Assembly: GCA_026399875.1 (NCBI GenBank) | Contig: JAPLQF010000025.1 | Span: forward strand, 248,001 to 312,000 | Reading direction: 5' to 3' | Source: Burkholderiales bacterium | Lineage (GTDB): Bacteria; Pseudomonadota; Gammaproteobacteria; Burkholderiales; Burkholderiaceae_E | DNA: 64,000 nucleotides | In this document: piece after piece, positions 27,020-35,145 of the stretch | Position numbering within the stretch: position 1 is the first letter of the stretch | Layout: every line of letters begins with the position of its first letter | Program-made: the position numbers and the translations under genes | Notes under the pieces: model-generated | Told to the model about the DNA's origin: nothing | The model's database searches: none | Seen by the model: the letters and a program-made list of their open reading frames with translations, nothing else

Positions 27020-28168
27020 CTAAAGCAGCGTGGCATCGGTCGGCAGACCCATGAGAACCCGCCCGGCGAGCTCCCAGGTGGGCGCAGCGACCATCAGGTG
27101 CTGAGTGCCGACATGCGCATCGCGAAATCGGCGCTGCAACGGACTCGACAGGTAGACCGACGAGCCGCCACCGAGTTCGTACATGCTGGTGGCAACCTCG
27201 GCTGCGACCCGGGTTGCGTGGGTCGCCGACAGCCTGAGCTGGGCTCGGGTTGCGGCGTCGAGCGGCTCGCCGGCGCAGGCTTGCCGCCAGGCTTGGCCGA
27301 CCGATTCGCGGCAATAGGCGCCAGCCGAGCGCAGCGTCGCCTCGGCGCGGGCGAGGTCGGTCTGCGCGCTGGCGCGCTCGGCCAGGGTTCGTCGGCTGCC
27401 TTGGGGGTGCTTGGCGCCGGCCAGTGCGACCAGGTCTTCGATTGCGGCTCGCGCGTTTCCGAGCATGACGGCAGCAATGCCCTGCGCCAGCAGCCCGAAT
27501 ATCGGCATCCGATAAAGCGCCCCGGTTTCACGCGGTGAGTCCGACATCAGCGAGACTGAATGGGAGCGTGGAACCACCAGATTCTCGACCGAGAACTCGC
27601 CGCTGCCGGTGCCGACCAGTCCGCTCACATGCCAGCCGTCGAGGCGTGTGACGGCATCCGACGGAAAGAAGACCATGCGCGAATCGAGCATGCCGTTGGG
27701 TAAAAGCCTGGGTTTGCCGTCCTCGATGATGGCGCAGCCGCCGGCGATCCAGCTGCAATGGGCATTTCCGCTCGCCCAGGCCCATTTGCCATCGACCGTG
27801 TAGTGATCGCCCTGCGCGGTCGCGCGGCCCATTGGCGCAAACACCCCGGCGGTGACGGTCTGCGGCGTGGCATGAATACTGGCAGCCACCGATTGCTCCA
27901 GCCAGGCTGCGCTCATGCCCGAGGTAGCCCCGATCATCACGCACCAGCCGGTCGACGCATCGGCATGGCCGATCGCCTCCATGGTGTCGAGTGCTTGCTG
28001 CGGCTCGAGCTCAAGGCCGCCGAGGCTGCGTGGCAGCAGCGTTCGGAAGAGCCCGGCGTGGGCGAGCTCGGTGGCGAGCTCGGTCGGCAGGGTGCGCTTG
28101 CTTTCGAGTTCAGGGATGCAGGCCCGAATGGTCGGGGTCAGGTCGCGGGCGGTCTGGACGATGTTCAT
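27020..28168 (-). CDS. Acyl-CoA dehydrogenase-fold flavoprotein (possible class-D flavin monooxygenase)
   Basis: A 382-residue protein with the acyl-CoA dehydrogenase fold. The N-terminal helices (LFRTLLPRSLGGLELEP), the middle strand domain (VDGKWAWASGNAHCSW) and a C-terminal helical bundle are visible. The catalytic Glu region of true dehydrogenases is not evident. The GKWAWASG block resembles HsaA/DszC-type oxygenases, which use FMNH2 or FADH2 from a separate reductase. No reductase gene is adjacent. No ribosome binding site precedes the ATG, but GATAAT sits just upstream, so a leaderless mRNA is possible. Confidence 0.72.
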   Translation of the reverse strand: MNIVQTARDLTPTIRACIPELESKRTLPTELATELAHAGLFRTLLPRSLGGLELEPQQALDTMEAIGHADASTGWCVMIGATSGMSAAWLEQSVAASIHATPQTVTAGVFAPMGRATAQGDHYTVDGKWAWASGNAHCSWIAGGCAIIEDGKPRLLPNGMLDSRMVFFPSDAVTRLDGWHVSGLVGTGSGEFSVENLVVPRSHSVSLMSDSPRETGALYRMPIFGLLAQGIAAVMLGNARAAIEDLVALAGAKHPQGSRRTLAERASAQTDLARAEATLRSAGAYCRESVGQAWRQACAGEPLDAATRAQLRLSATHATRVAAEVATSMYELGGGSSVYLSSPLQRRFRDAHVGTQHLMVAAPTWELAGRVLMGLPTDATLL

Positions 28169-28444
28169 CGGACGATTATCACGGGGAAATGCCGTCTGGT
28201 GGCGGTTGGCAGCGAGTCATTGGACCCTTTCGCCGCCGCCTGTCCTGACCAGCAGGCAAGCGAAGGTGTCGATCTCGCTCTTCAGGCGTGGGCTTGAGAT
28301 GCCCGCTCCGGGTTGATCGATGCTGACGACTGTGATCCCCGGCAGCGGGGTCGGCAGCCTGAAAACCTTGTCGTCTGAGGACGACATCGGCGGGTCTGCC
28401 GTCCCGAGTGCGTATTCTTGCCGGACTTCAAGGAGACAGTCACC

Positions 28445-29089
28445 ATGAACTTCTATTCAAACTGGCGGTCGCTGGCGGCTTATCGCGTACGGGTTGCCCT
28501 GACACTCAAAGACATTCCCCATGACGTGACTCAGGTTGACATGCTGGGCGACGCGCATTTGCTGCCCGAGTTTCGGGCTATCAACCCGCAGGCGGTTTTG
28601 CCCGCGCTGGTGCTCGATGATGGGCGTGTGCTGTTTCAGTCGATGGCCATCGTGGAATACCTGGATGAGATCGCACCGGCGCCGCCGCTGCTACCTGCCG
28701 ACCCTGCCGGGCGGGCGCGGGTGCGCGGGCTGGCACAGATCCATGCGGCCGACTCCCATCCGCTGCTGGTCCCCAGAGTGCGTCGGCATCTGCAGAAAGA
28801 CGCCGGACTGGATGATGCGGCCATCCAGCGCTGGGTCACGCGTGCTCTGACGACCGGCCTGCAGGCGATTGAAGCCAACCTGGCGTCTTCGCCCGACACC
28901 GGTGTGTATTGCCATGGCAATCAGGTGACCCTGGCCGATATCTGTCTGTCCTCGCACCTGCTGGCCATGATGTTCTTCAAGGTCGATGCGTCAGCCTGTC
29001 CTGTGGCCGTCGCCATCCATGAGCGTCTGCAGGCACTGCCGGCGTTCGCGACATCGCATCCGCTCAAGCAACCCGGCGCGCCGGGCTGA
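28445..29089 (+). CDS. maiA: Maleylacetoacetate isomerase / zeta-class glutathione S-transferase
   Basis: A 214-residue GST. The N-terminal thioredoxin-like domain begins MNFYSNWRSLAAYRVRVALTLK; the Ser-rich zeta motif is partly changed (NWRSLAAYR). The substrate region keeps INPQAVLPAL and FQSMAIVEYLDE, where glutathione binds. The C-terminal helical domain has HGNQVTLADICL. AAGGAG lies 9 nt before the ATG at 28445, which is preferred to the frame start at 28418. Zeta GSTs isomerise maleylacetoacetate or maleylpyruvate in aromatic breakdown; no other pathway gene is adjacent, so the specific role is uncertain. Confidence 0.8.
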   Translation: MNFYSNWRSLAAYRVRVALTLKDIPHDVTQVDMLGDAHLLPEFRAINPQAVLPALVLDDGRVLFQSMAIVEYLDEIAPAPPLLPADPAGRARVRGLAQIHAADSHPLLVPRVRRHLQKDAGLDDAAIQRWVTRALTTGLQAIEANLASSPDTGVYCHGNQVTLADICLSSHLLAMMFFKVDASACPVAVAIHERLQALPAFATSHPLKQPGAPG

Positions 29090-29091
29090 TC

Positions 29092-29535
29092 TCAACCGCC
29101 GGGCCCGTCGGACATGATGTAGCCCATCAGGTCATTCACGTTGAGCTTGAGATCGCGGATGGTGTCCTTGACGACGTCCCCGATCGAGATCACGCCCACG
29201 ACCTTGCCGGCCTCCAGTACCGGCAGGTGACGAAATCCCTTTGCCGACATCAGGGCCATGCACGAGTCGATCTGGTCGCTCAACTTGACCGTTATGGGAT
29301 TGCGAGTCATCACCTGGCTGATCACCGTTGTCTTTGCATCGAGCCCCGGCAGCAGCACCTTGATCGCGCAGTCACCCTGCGACACGATGCCGACCAGCAC
29401 CTCGTCGTCGATGACCAGCACTGATCGGACACGGTTGTCCCGCATCTGCGTCAGAGCTTTGAAGACCATGTCGTCGGAACGAACATGGATGAGGGCGCCG
29501 CTTTTCTGGGCTAGCGCGCTTTTGACAGTGGTCAT
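29092..29535 (-). CDS. CBS-domain pair protein
   Basis: A 147-residue protein made of two CBS motifs (about residues 8-65 and 75-135). Motif ends are VGIVSQGDCAIK and VGVISIGDVVKD, with RSVLVIDD and FRHLPVLEAG strands. Paired CBS modules bind adenine nucleotides and usually sense energy state. AAGAGG precedes the ATG at 29535. It converges on maiA with 2 nt between stops and is divergent from the cupin gene. No enzyme or channel domain is attached, so its target is unknown. Confidence 0.88.
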   Translation of the reverse strand: MTTVKSALAQKSGALIHVRSDDMVFKALTQMRDNRVRSVLVIDDEVLVGIVSQGDCAIKVLLPGLDAKTTVISQVMTRNPITVKLSDQIDSCMALMSAKGFRHLPVLEAGKVVGVISIGDVVKDTIRDLKLNVNDLMGYIMSDGPGG

Positions 29536-29629
29536 CGATAACCTCTTATCGGAAGGCGGGTGGGTAAAGCAAAAGTGTGCCCGAATCTGCCGAATCTCGC
29601 AGGTTTCAACAGTCGGATGAAGTGAAAAT

Positions 29630-29968
29630 ATGAAAGTCTCTTTGCACCAGGCGTTGAAGCGTTTACCCGGTGAACCCAGTGAGACCTATCCTGCCGGGGC
29701 GCCGTTTGTGACGATGATGGCAGGCGGTTCAATGTCGGTTGAGGTCTTTGCACCCCGTGATCAGGACAGGCAGCAGCCTCATGCACAGGACGAGTTGTAT
29801 TTCATCCAATGCGGCACGGCGCATCTGCTGATTGGTGCTCAGCGCTTTGAGTGCGCAAGTGGCGACGCCTTTTTCGTGGCGGCAGGAGTCGAGCATCGGT
29901 TTGAAAACTTCAGCGACGATTTTGTCACCTGGGTTGTCTTCTACGGCGCTCAGGGGGGCGAGGGCTGA
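29630..29968 (+). CDS. Small cupin-domain protein
   Basis: A 112-residue single cupin barrel. The first metal motif is spread over QPHAQDELYFIQCG, where His and Glu are candidate ligands. The second is near AAGVEHRFENF, with the last His ligand. The fold hosts dioxygenases, isomerases and ligand sensors. No clear family-specific name can be given. A weak AG-rich stretch (GATGAAGTGAAAAT) precedes the ATG. It is transcribed toward the tRNA-Arg gene, which is on the other strand. Confidence 0.8.
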   Translation: MKVSLHQALKRLPGEPSETYPAGAPFVTMMAGGSMSVEVFAPRDQDRQQPHAQDELYFIQCGTAHLLIGAQRFECASGDAFFVAAGVEHRFENFSDDFVTWVVFYGAQGGEG

Positions 29969-30033
29969 GGATGGCCGTCGGTTGACGATGCACCCCTGAC
30001 AAAGCAAAAAGGGCCGGAAAACAAAAATGCCCC

Positions 30034-30072
30034 AAAACAAAACGGGCCCGGAAGGCTTAGCCCCCAGGCCCG
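30034..30072 (-). terminator. Terminator downstream of tRNA-Arg
   Basis: Arms CGGGCC (30067-30072) and GGCCCG (30043-30048 with flanking G/C) enclose a loop with a further GGGGCT/AGCC pairing. On the minus strand a TTTTGTTTT run follows. It ends about 20 nt past the tRNA. Confidence 0.75.
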
Positions 30073-30090
30073 CGGTATCGCAGTCAATTA

Positions 30091-30167
30091 TGGCGCGCCC
30101 GGCAGGATTCGAACCCACGACCCCTTGGTTCGTAGCCAAGTACTCTATCCAACTGAGCTACGGGCGC
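30091..30167 (-). tRNA. tRNA-Arg (anticodon ACG), CCA encoded
   Basis: A 77-nt tRNA. The acceptor stem GCGCCCG pairs with CGGGCGC, discriminator G and an encoded CCA follow at 30091-30093. The D-arm is AGCTCAGTTGGATAGAGT, the anticodon loop is CTACGAA inside a CTTGG/CCAAG stem, and the T-arm is GTGGGTTCGAATCC. ACG reads CGN Arg codons once its A is deaminated. Confidence 0.97.
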
Positions 30168-30277
30168 TAAGCCTCAAATAGTAACACGGCCCTGACTGGA
30201 TGAGCGCCTGCTGCGCTGATTCCTGACACTGTCCCGGTACAGCTTCGTCGCAAGGCCGCCACGCCTTCCCGTAATAC

Positions 30278-30303
30278 GAAATATATTTTCTCGATACGAT
30301 AAT
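30278..30303 (+). promoter_or_regulatory. Putative aceE promoter with an overlapping AT-rich inverted repeat
   Basis: An AT-rich island in GC-rich surroundings precedes aceE. GAAA and TTTC arms with TATAT between (30278-30290) form an operator-like symmetry. A GATAAT hexamer at 30298-30303 could be the -10 box. No convincing -35 box was found. A PdhR-type or other pyruvate-responsive regulator could bind; this is a guess. Confidence 0.35.
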
Positions 30304-30368
30304 TTCTGTAGACGCTCGTCAGGTCTGCTGACTAGAATCGACTCAAATCACAGAGAAAGGAGATGCGG

Positions 30369-33068
30369 ATGTCCGCTTTGCCGAACGACGCCGCGGCGAA
30401 TGATCCCGATTCGCTCGAAACACGCGAATGGCTCGACGCGCTTGAGTCGGTCATCGAGCGTGAGGGCCCCGGGCGCGCGCATTTCCTGCTGAGTACGCTT
30501 ATCGAGAAGGCGCGCCGCAGCGGTGCCTTCATCCCGTTTTCGGCCAATACCGCCTACATCAACACGATTCCGGTCCATCTCGAGGTGCCCAGTCCCGGCA
30601 ATGCCGAATACGAAGAGCGTATCCGGTCTTTCGTGCGCTGGAATGCCATGGCGATGGTCGTGCGGGCCAATCGCCTCGACCCGCCAGATGGTGGCGATCT
30701 GGGCGGTCATATCGCGTCGCTCGCGTCTTCGGCGACGATGATCGGTGCCGGGATGAATCATTTCTGGCACGCCCCTCACGAGGGGCATGGCGGCGACCTA
30801 GTCTATTTCCAGGGGCATTCGGCCCCCGGTGTTTATTCGCGTGCCTTTCTCGAGGGGCGGCTCACCCAGGACCAGTTGTTGAGCTTTCGACAGGAAGTCG
30901 CCGGCAAAGGCCTGTCGTCTTACCCGCATCCGAAACTGATGCCGGATTTCTGGCAGTTCCCGACAGTGTCGATGGGGCTGGGCCCGATTCAGGCGATCTA
31001 CCAGGCCCGCTTTCTCAAGTACCTGCATGCCCGGGGCATCGCCGATACCGCCAACCGCAAGGTCTGGGTGTTCTGCGGCGACGGCGAGATGGATGAGCCC
31101 GAGTCGCTGGGCGCGATCAGTCTGGCGGCACGCGAAAAGCTCGATAACCTGATCTTCGTCATCAACTGCAACCTGCAGCGACTCGACGGGCCGGTTCGCG
31201 GCAACGGCAAGATCATCCAGGAGCTTGAAGGCGAGTTCCGCGGATCGGGCTGGAACGTGATCAAGCTGATCTGGGGCTCCTACTGGGATCCGCTGCTCGC
31301 GCGCGACAAGGACGGCATCCTGCAGCGGGTCATGGAAGAGACCGTCGATGGCGAGTACCAGGCTTACAAGGCCAATGACGGCGCCTTCGTTCGCAAGAAT
31401 TTCTTTGGCAAGGATCCGCGCCTGCTGGAGATGGTTTCGCGCATGACCGATGACGATATCTGGCGACTCAATCGTGGCGGCCACGATCCGCACAAGGTCT
31501 ATTCGGCCTTTCACGCGGCGGTCAACCACGCAGGGCAGCCGACCGTGGTGCTGGCCAAGACCGTCAAGGGCTATGGCATGGGCCGTGCAGGTGAAGCCAA
31601 AAATCCGACCCACCAGCTCAAGAAGCTCGATGTCACCGCGATTCGGGAGTTTCGCGACCGATTCAATATTCCGATCGCTGACGAGCAGCTTGACGAGCTG
31701 CCGTTCTACATGCCGGCTGAAGATGCGCCCGAGATGCGTTACATGCACGAGCGCAGGAAAGCGCTCGGTGGCTACCTGCCGCATCGTCGCGTGATGGCCG
31801 ATGAAACGCTCGAGGTACCGCCGCTTGAGGTGTTCAAGGCGGTGCTCGAGCCGACCGCAAGCGGCCGCGAAATCTCGACCACCCAGGCGTTCGTGCGTTT
31901 GCTGACCGCGCTGGTGCGCGACAAGAATCTGGGGTCGCGCGTGGTACCGATCGTGCCGGACGAGGCCCGCACTTTCGGCATGGAAGGCATGTTCAGGCAG
32001 CTCGGCATCTATGCACCCGAGGGTCAGAAGTACACGCCGGTTGATAAAGATCAGGTGATGTACTACCGCGAGGACAAATCGGGCCAGATTCTGGAGGAGG
32101 GCATCAACGAGGCGGGCGCTTTCTGTTCATGGATTGCGGCGGCAACGTCGTATTCGACGAACAACCGCATCATGATTCCCTTCTTCATCTATTACTCGAT
32201 GTTCGGTTTCCAGCGGATCGGCGACCTCGCCTGGGCGGCCGGCGACATGCAGGCACGCGGCTTTCTGCTGGGCGGCACGGCGGGTCGGACAACGCTCAAT
32301 GGCGAAGGGCTGCAGCATGCCGACGGTCACAGCCACATCATGTCGGCGACGATTCCGAACTGCGTGTCCTACGATCCGACTTTCGCCCACGAGGTGGCGG
32401 TGATCGTGCACGAGGGCCTGCGCCGCATGGTCGGCAATCAGGAAAACATTTATTACTACCTGACGCTGCTCAACGAAAACTACCCGCATCCCGGGCTGAC
32501 CCAGGGCGATGAGCAGGGCATCGTTCGCGGCATGTACCTGCTTCGGCAGGGCGATCCCGACAACAGGACCCGGGTCCAGCTGCTCGGATCGGGCGCGATT
32601 TTGCGCGAGGTGCTGGCGGCGGCCGATCTGCTTGCGAGCGATTGGGGGATTGCAGCGGATGTCTGGTCGGTCACGAGCTTTACCGAATTGCGCCGCGATG
32701 GACTCGACTGCGAGCGCTGGAATCTGCTGCATCCCGATGACTCACCCCGGATTCCTTATGTCACCGAGCAGCTCGGTGCGCATGCCGGACCGATCGTGGC
32801 ATCGACCGACTATGTGAAGCTGTTTGCCGATCAGATCAGGCCATTCATTCCGGTCGGGCGCGATTACCGGGTACTTGGTACCGACGGCTTCGGTCGTTCG
32901 GACTTTCGCACGCGCTTGCGCTCGCATTTTGAGGTCGACCGGTACTTTGTCGTCCTGTCTGCCATGCGTTCGCTGGCAGTCGAGGGATGGCTCAAGCCGG
33001 CGCTGCTGGCCGATGCCATCGCGCGTTACGGGATCGATCCCGACAAGCCTAACCCGCACTACGCCTGA
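30369..33068 (+). CDS. aceE: Pyruvate dehydrogenase E1 component (homodimeric)
   Basis: An 899-residue thiamine-diphosphate enzyme that decarboxylates pyruvate and acetylates the E2 lipoyl group. The ThDP/Mg motif runs from GDGEMDEP to NCNLQ. The homodimeric E1 blocks GHISSLAS-like (GHIASLASSATM), HEGHGGDLVYFQGH and DGHSHIMSATIPNC are all present. Length fits the AceE class (about 890). ATG at 30363 touches the AAAGGAG, whereas ATG 30369 is 6 nt from it, so the latter was chosen. It heads the operon aceE-aceF-BPH-lpd. Confidence 0.96.
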   Translation: MSALPNDAAANDPDSLETREWLDALESVIEREGPGRAHFLLSTLIEKARRSGAFIPFSANTAYINTIPVHLEVPSPGNAEYEERIRSFVRWNAMAMVVRANRLDPPDGGDLGGHIASLASSATMIGAGMNHFWHAPHEGHGGDLVYFQGHSAPGVYSRAFLEGRLTQDQLLSFRQEVAGKGLSSYPHPKLMPDFWQFPTVSMGLGPIQAIYQARFLKYLHARGIADTANRKVWVFCGDGEMDEPESLGAISLAAREKLDNLIFVINCNLQRLDGPVRGNGKIIQELEGEFRGSGWNVIKLIWGSYWDPLLARDKDGILQRVMEETVDGEYQAYKANDGAFVRKNFFGKDPRLLEMVSRMTDDDIWRLNRGGHDPHKVYSAFHAAVNHAGQPTVVLAKTVKGYGMGRAGEAKNPTHQLKKLDVTAIREFRDRFNIPIADEQLDELPFYMPAEDAPEMRYMHERRKALGGYLPHRRVMADETLEVPPLEVFKAVLEPTASGREISTTQAFVRLLTALVRDKNLGSRVVPIVPDEARTFGMEGMFRQLGIYAPEGQKYTPVDKDQVMYYREDKSGQILEEGINEAGAFCSWIAAATSYSTNNRIMIPFFIYYSMFGFQRIGDLAWAAGDMQARGFLLGGTAGRTTLNGEGLQHADGHSHIMSATIPNCVSYDPTFAHEVAVIVHEGLRRMVGNQENIYYYLTLLNENYPHPGLTQGDEQGIVRGMYLLRQGDPDNRTRVQLLGSGAILREVLAAADLLASDWGIAADVWSVTSFTELRRDGLDCERWNLLHPDDSPRIPYVTEQLGAHAGPIVASTDYVKLFADQIRPFIPVGRDYRVLGTDGFGRSDFRTRLRSHFEVDRYFVVLSAMRSLAVEGWLKPALLADAIARYGIDPDKPNPHYA

Positions 33069-33081
33069 CGGAACCGACACG

Positions 33082-34476
33082 ATGGCACTGATTGAACTGA
33101 AGGTTCCCGATATTGGCGACTTCGATGAAGTCGAAGTCATCGAACTGCTGGTGAGTGCGGGCCAGCAGATCAAACCCGAGCAGAGTCTGCTGACAGTCGA
33201 ATCCGACAAGGCATCGATGGAAATCCCGTCGAGTGCAGCCGGGCGGGTTGTCGAGCTCAAGGTCGGACTCGGCGACAAGGTGGCGCAAGGCAGCGTGATT
33301 GCGCTGGTCGAGACTGCCGATGCCATTGCTGATCAGCCATCCGCTGCAGCCAATGCCGTGCCGCCGACGGTACCGGTGATCGCACCGGTGATCGCACCGG
33401 GATCGACCGCGCCGCCGGATGCTCGCGCACCGTCTGCCCCCGCCGCCGAGCCTTCACCACCGACTGTCGCCCCCGCGAGTTCGCCAGGCCCTGAGTCGGC
33501 GGTGCGAGTACCGCCGGTTCAGGCCGATCCGGGCAAGGATGCCTCGCCGGCCGATCTGCCGCATGCCTCGCCGTCGGTGCGCAAGTTTGCCCGCGAGCTC
33601 GGCGTCGAACTGACCCGACTGGTCGGCAGCGGACCCAAGCAGCGCATCACGGCCGATGACGTTCGGGCGTATGTCAAATCGCTCATGGCCGGCGCTGCGA
33701 GCAAGCCTGCCGGCAAGGCAGCGGGTGATGCCGACGGCGCGGGTCTTGGGCTGCTGCCCTGGCCTAAGGTCGATTTCGCGAAATTCGGGCCGGTCGAGAC
33801 GCGTGCGCTGTCGCGAATCCGAAAGCTGTCGGCTGCAAACCTGCATCGCAACTGGGTGATGATTCCTCATGTCACCAACCATGACGAAGCCGACGTCACC
33901 GCACTCGAGGCCTTCCGAACCGAGATCAATGCAGAGCAGGCGGTTGCCGGCGTCAAATTCACGATGCTGGCCTTCGTGATCAAGGCCTGCGTGCATGCGC
34001 TGCAGAAGATGCCCGATTTCAATGCTTCGCTTGAAGGCGATTCGCTGGTCTACAAGCAGTACTGGCATATCGGCTTTGCGGCCGACACGCCTAATGGGCT
34101 GGTCGTGCCGGTGATTCGCGATGCCGATCGCAAGACCGTCTCACAGATCGCTCAGGAGACCGCAACGCTTGCGCTTGCCGCCCGCGAAGGCAAGCTCGCA
34201 CCCGCCCAGATGCAGGGTGGCACCTTTACGATTTCGAGCTTGGGCGGCATTGGCGGAACCGGTTTTACGCCGATCATCAATGCGCCCGAGGTTGCGATCC
34301 TCGGGCTCAGTCGAGCCGCCATGCGTCCGGTCTGGAACGGCACCAGTTTCGAAGCGCGGCTGCTGTTGCCGCTGTCGCTGTCGTACGATCACCGGGTGAT
34401 CGACGGGGCAGCGGCTGCGCGTTTCAACGCGCACCTGGCGCGTCTGCTGCTCGATTTTCGTCGGGTGTTGCTGTGA
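33082..34476 (+). CDS. aceF: Pyruvate dehydrogenase E2, dihydrolipoamide acetyltransferase
   Basis: A 464-residue core subunit. It has one lipoyl domain (residues 1-78; lipoyl Lys43 in ESDKAS), a Pro/Ala-rich linker to about 160, an E1/E3-binding domain (SPSVRKFARELGVELTRL), a second linker and the catalytic domain. The acetyltransferase His is in SYDHRVIDGA near the C-terminus. The track frame begins inside aceE; the ATG at 33082 is 13 nt past the aceE stop and begins the domain correctly. Only one lipoyl domain is present, versus three in E. coli. Confidence 0.96.
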   Translation: MALIELKVPDIGDFDEVEVIELLVSAGQQIKPEQSLLTVESDKASMEIPSSAAGRVVELKVGLGDKVAQGSVIALVETADAIADQPSAAANAVPPTVPVIAPVIAPGSTAPPDARAPSAPAAEPSPPTVAPASSPGPESAVRVPPVQADPGKDASPADLPHASPSVRKFARELGVELTRLVGSGPKQRITADDVRAYVKSLMAGAASKPAGKAAGDADGAGLGLLPWPKVDFAKFGPVETRALSRIRKLSAANLHRNWVMIPHVTNHDEADVTALEAFRTEINAEQAVAGVKFTMLAFVIKACVHALQKMPDFNASLEGDSLVYKQYWHIGFAADTPNGLVVPVIRDADRKTVSQIAQETATLALAAREGKLAPAQMQGGTFTISSLGGIGGTGFTPIINAPEVAILGLSRAAMRPVWNGTSFEARLLLPLSLSYDHRVIDGAAAARFNAHLARLLLDFRRVLL

Positions 34477-34515
34477 GCCGTCCCTGTTTAGGGTGACCCC
34501 GAGCCGGAGCCTGTC

Positions 34516-35085
34516 GTGACCACGATCGTTGTCGTCAAGAAGAAAAATCAGATCGCGATCGGCGCCGATACGCTGGTCACGTTTGGTGAGACCCGACTGC
34601 CCGGCGACTATGAAGCCAATAACAAGATCATCCGCGTCGGCGATTCCCTGGTCGGCCTGGCCGGAAGCACCGCGCATTTCGAAGTGCTCAGGCGGGTGTT
34701 GGGCAACCTCGAGCATCCCCGGCTGCATTCCCGCCATGAGGTCTTCGAGACCTTCCTGAATGCACATCATGAACTGAAGGAAAAGTATTTTCTCAATCCC
34801 AAGGAAGAAGACGACGATCCCTACGAAAGCTCGCAGATCACTGCGCTGATTGCCAATCCCAGCGGCATTTACGGGGTGTATTCCTATCGTGAAGTGTTCA
34901 GTTTCGACCGTTTCTGGGCAATCGGCTCGGGTCGCAACTTCGCACTCGGCGCGATGTACGCCGCCTACGGCAGCAAGCGCACTGCGACACAGATCGCCCA
35001 GATCGGCGTCAACGCGGGTGCCGAGTTCGACAAGAGTTCATCCGGACCCAGCCGTGTCTTCGATTTTCCGATCAACCCAACCTGA
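34516..35085 (+). CDS. Proteasome/HslV-fold peptidase homologue, probably BPH (betaproteobacterial proteasome homologue)
   Basis: A 189-residue Ntn-hydrolase of the proteasome fold. After removal of the initiator residue the chain starts TTIVVVKKKNQIAIGAD, giving Thr1 and Asp17 as in HslV (TTIVSVRR...GD17). A Lys in EANNKIIR lies 3 residues later than HslV Lys33. The late block AIGSGRNFALGAMYAAY is the proteasome-fold sequence near the second sheet. Start is GTG. It lacks HslU and other unfoldase partners nearby. A family called BPH has been described from betaproteobacteria as a tetradecamer with no known ATPase partner. It sits between aceF and lpd, 39 nt after aceF. Confidence 0.72.
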   Translation: MTTIVVVKKKNQIAIGADTLVTFGETRLPGDYEANNKIIRVGDSLVGLAGSTAHFEVLRRVLGNLEHPRLHSRHEVFETFLNAHHELKEKYFLNPKEEDDDPYESSQITALIANPSGIYGVYSYREVFSFDRFWAIGSGRNFALGAMYAAYGSKRTATQIAQIGVNAGAEFDKSSSGPSRVFDFPINPT

Positions 35086-35145
35086 TTCCCGTGCGGTGCC
35101 CCTGCGCCGGCGCAACTCCACGATTTTCCCTGGCGGATGACACGC

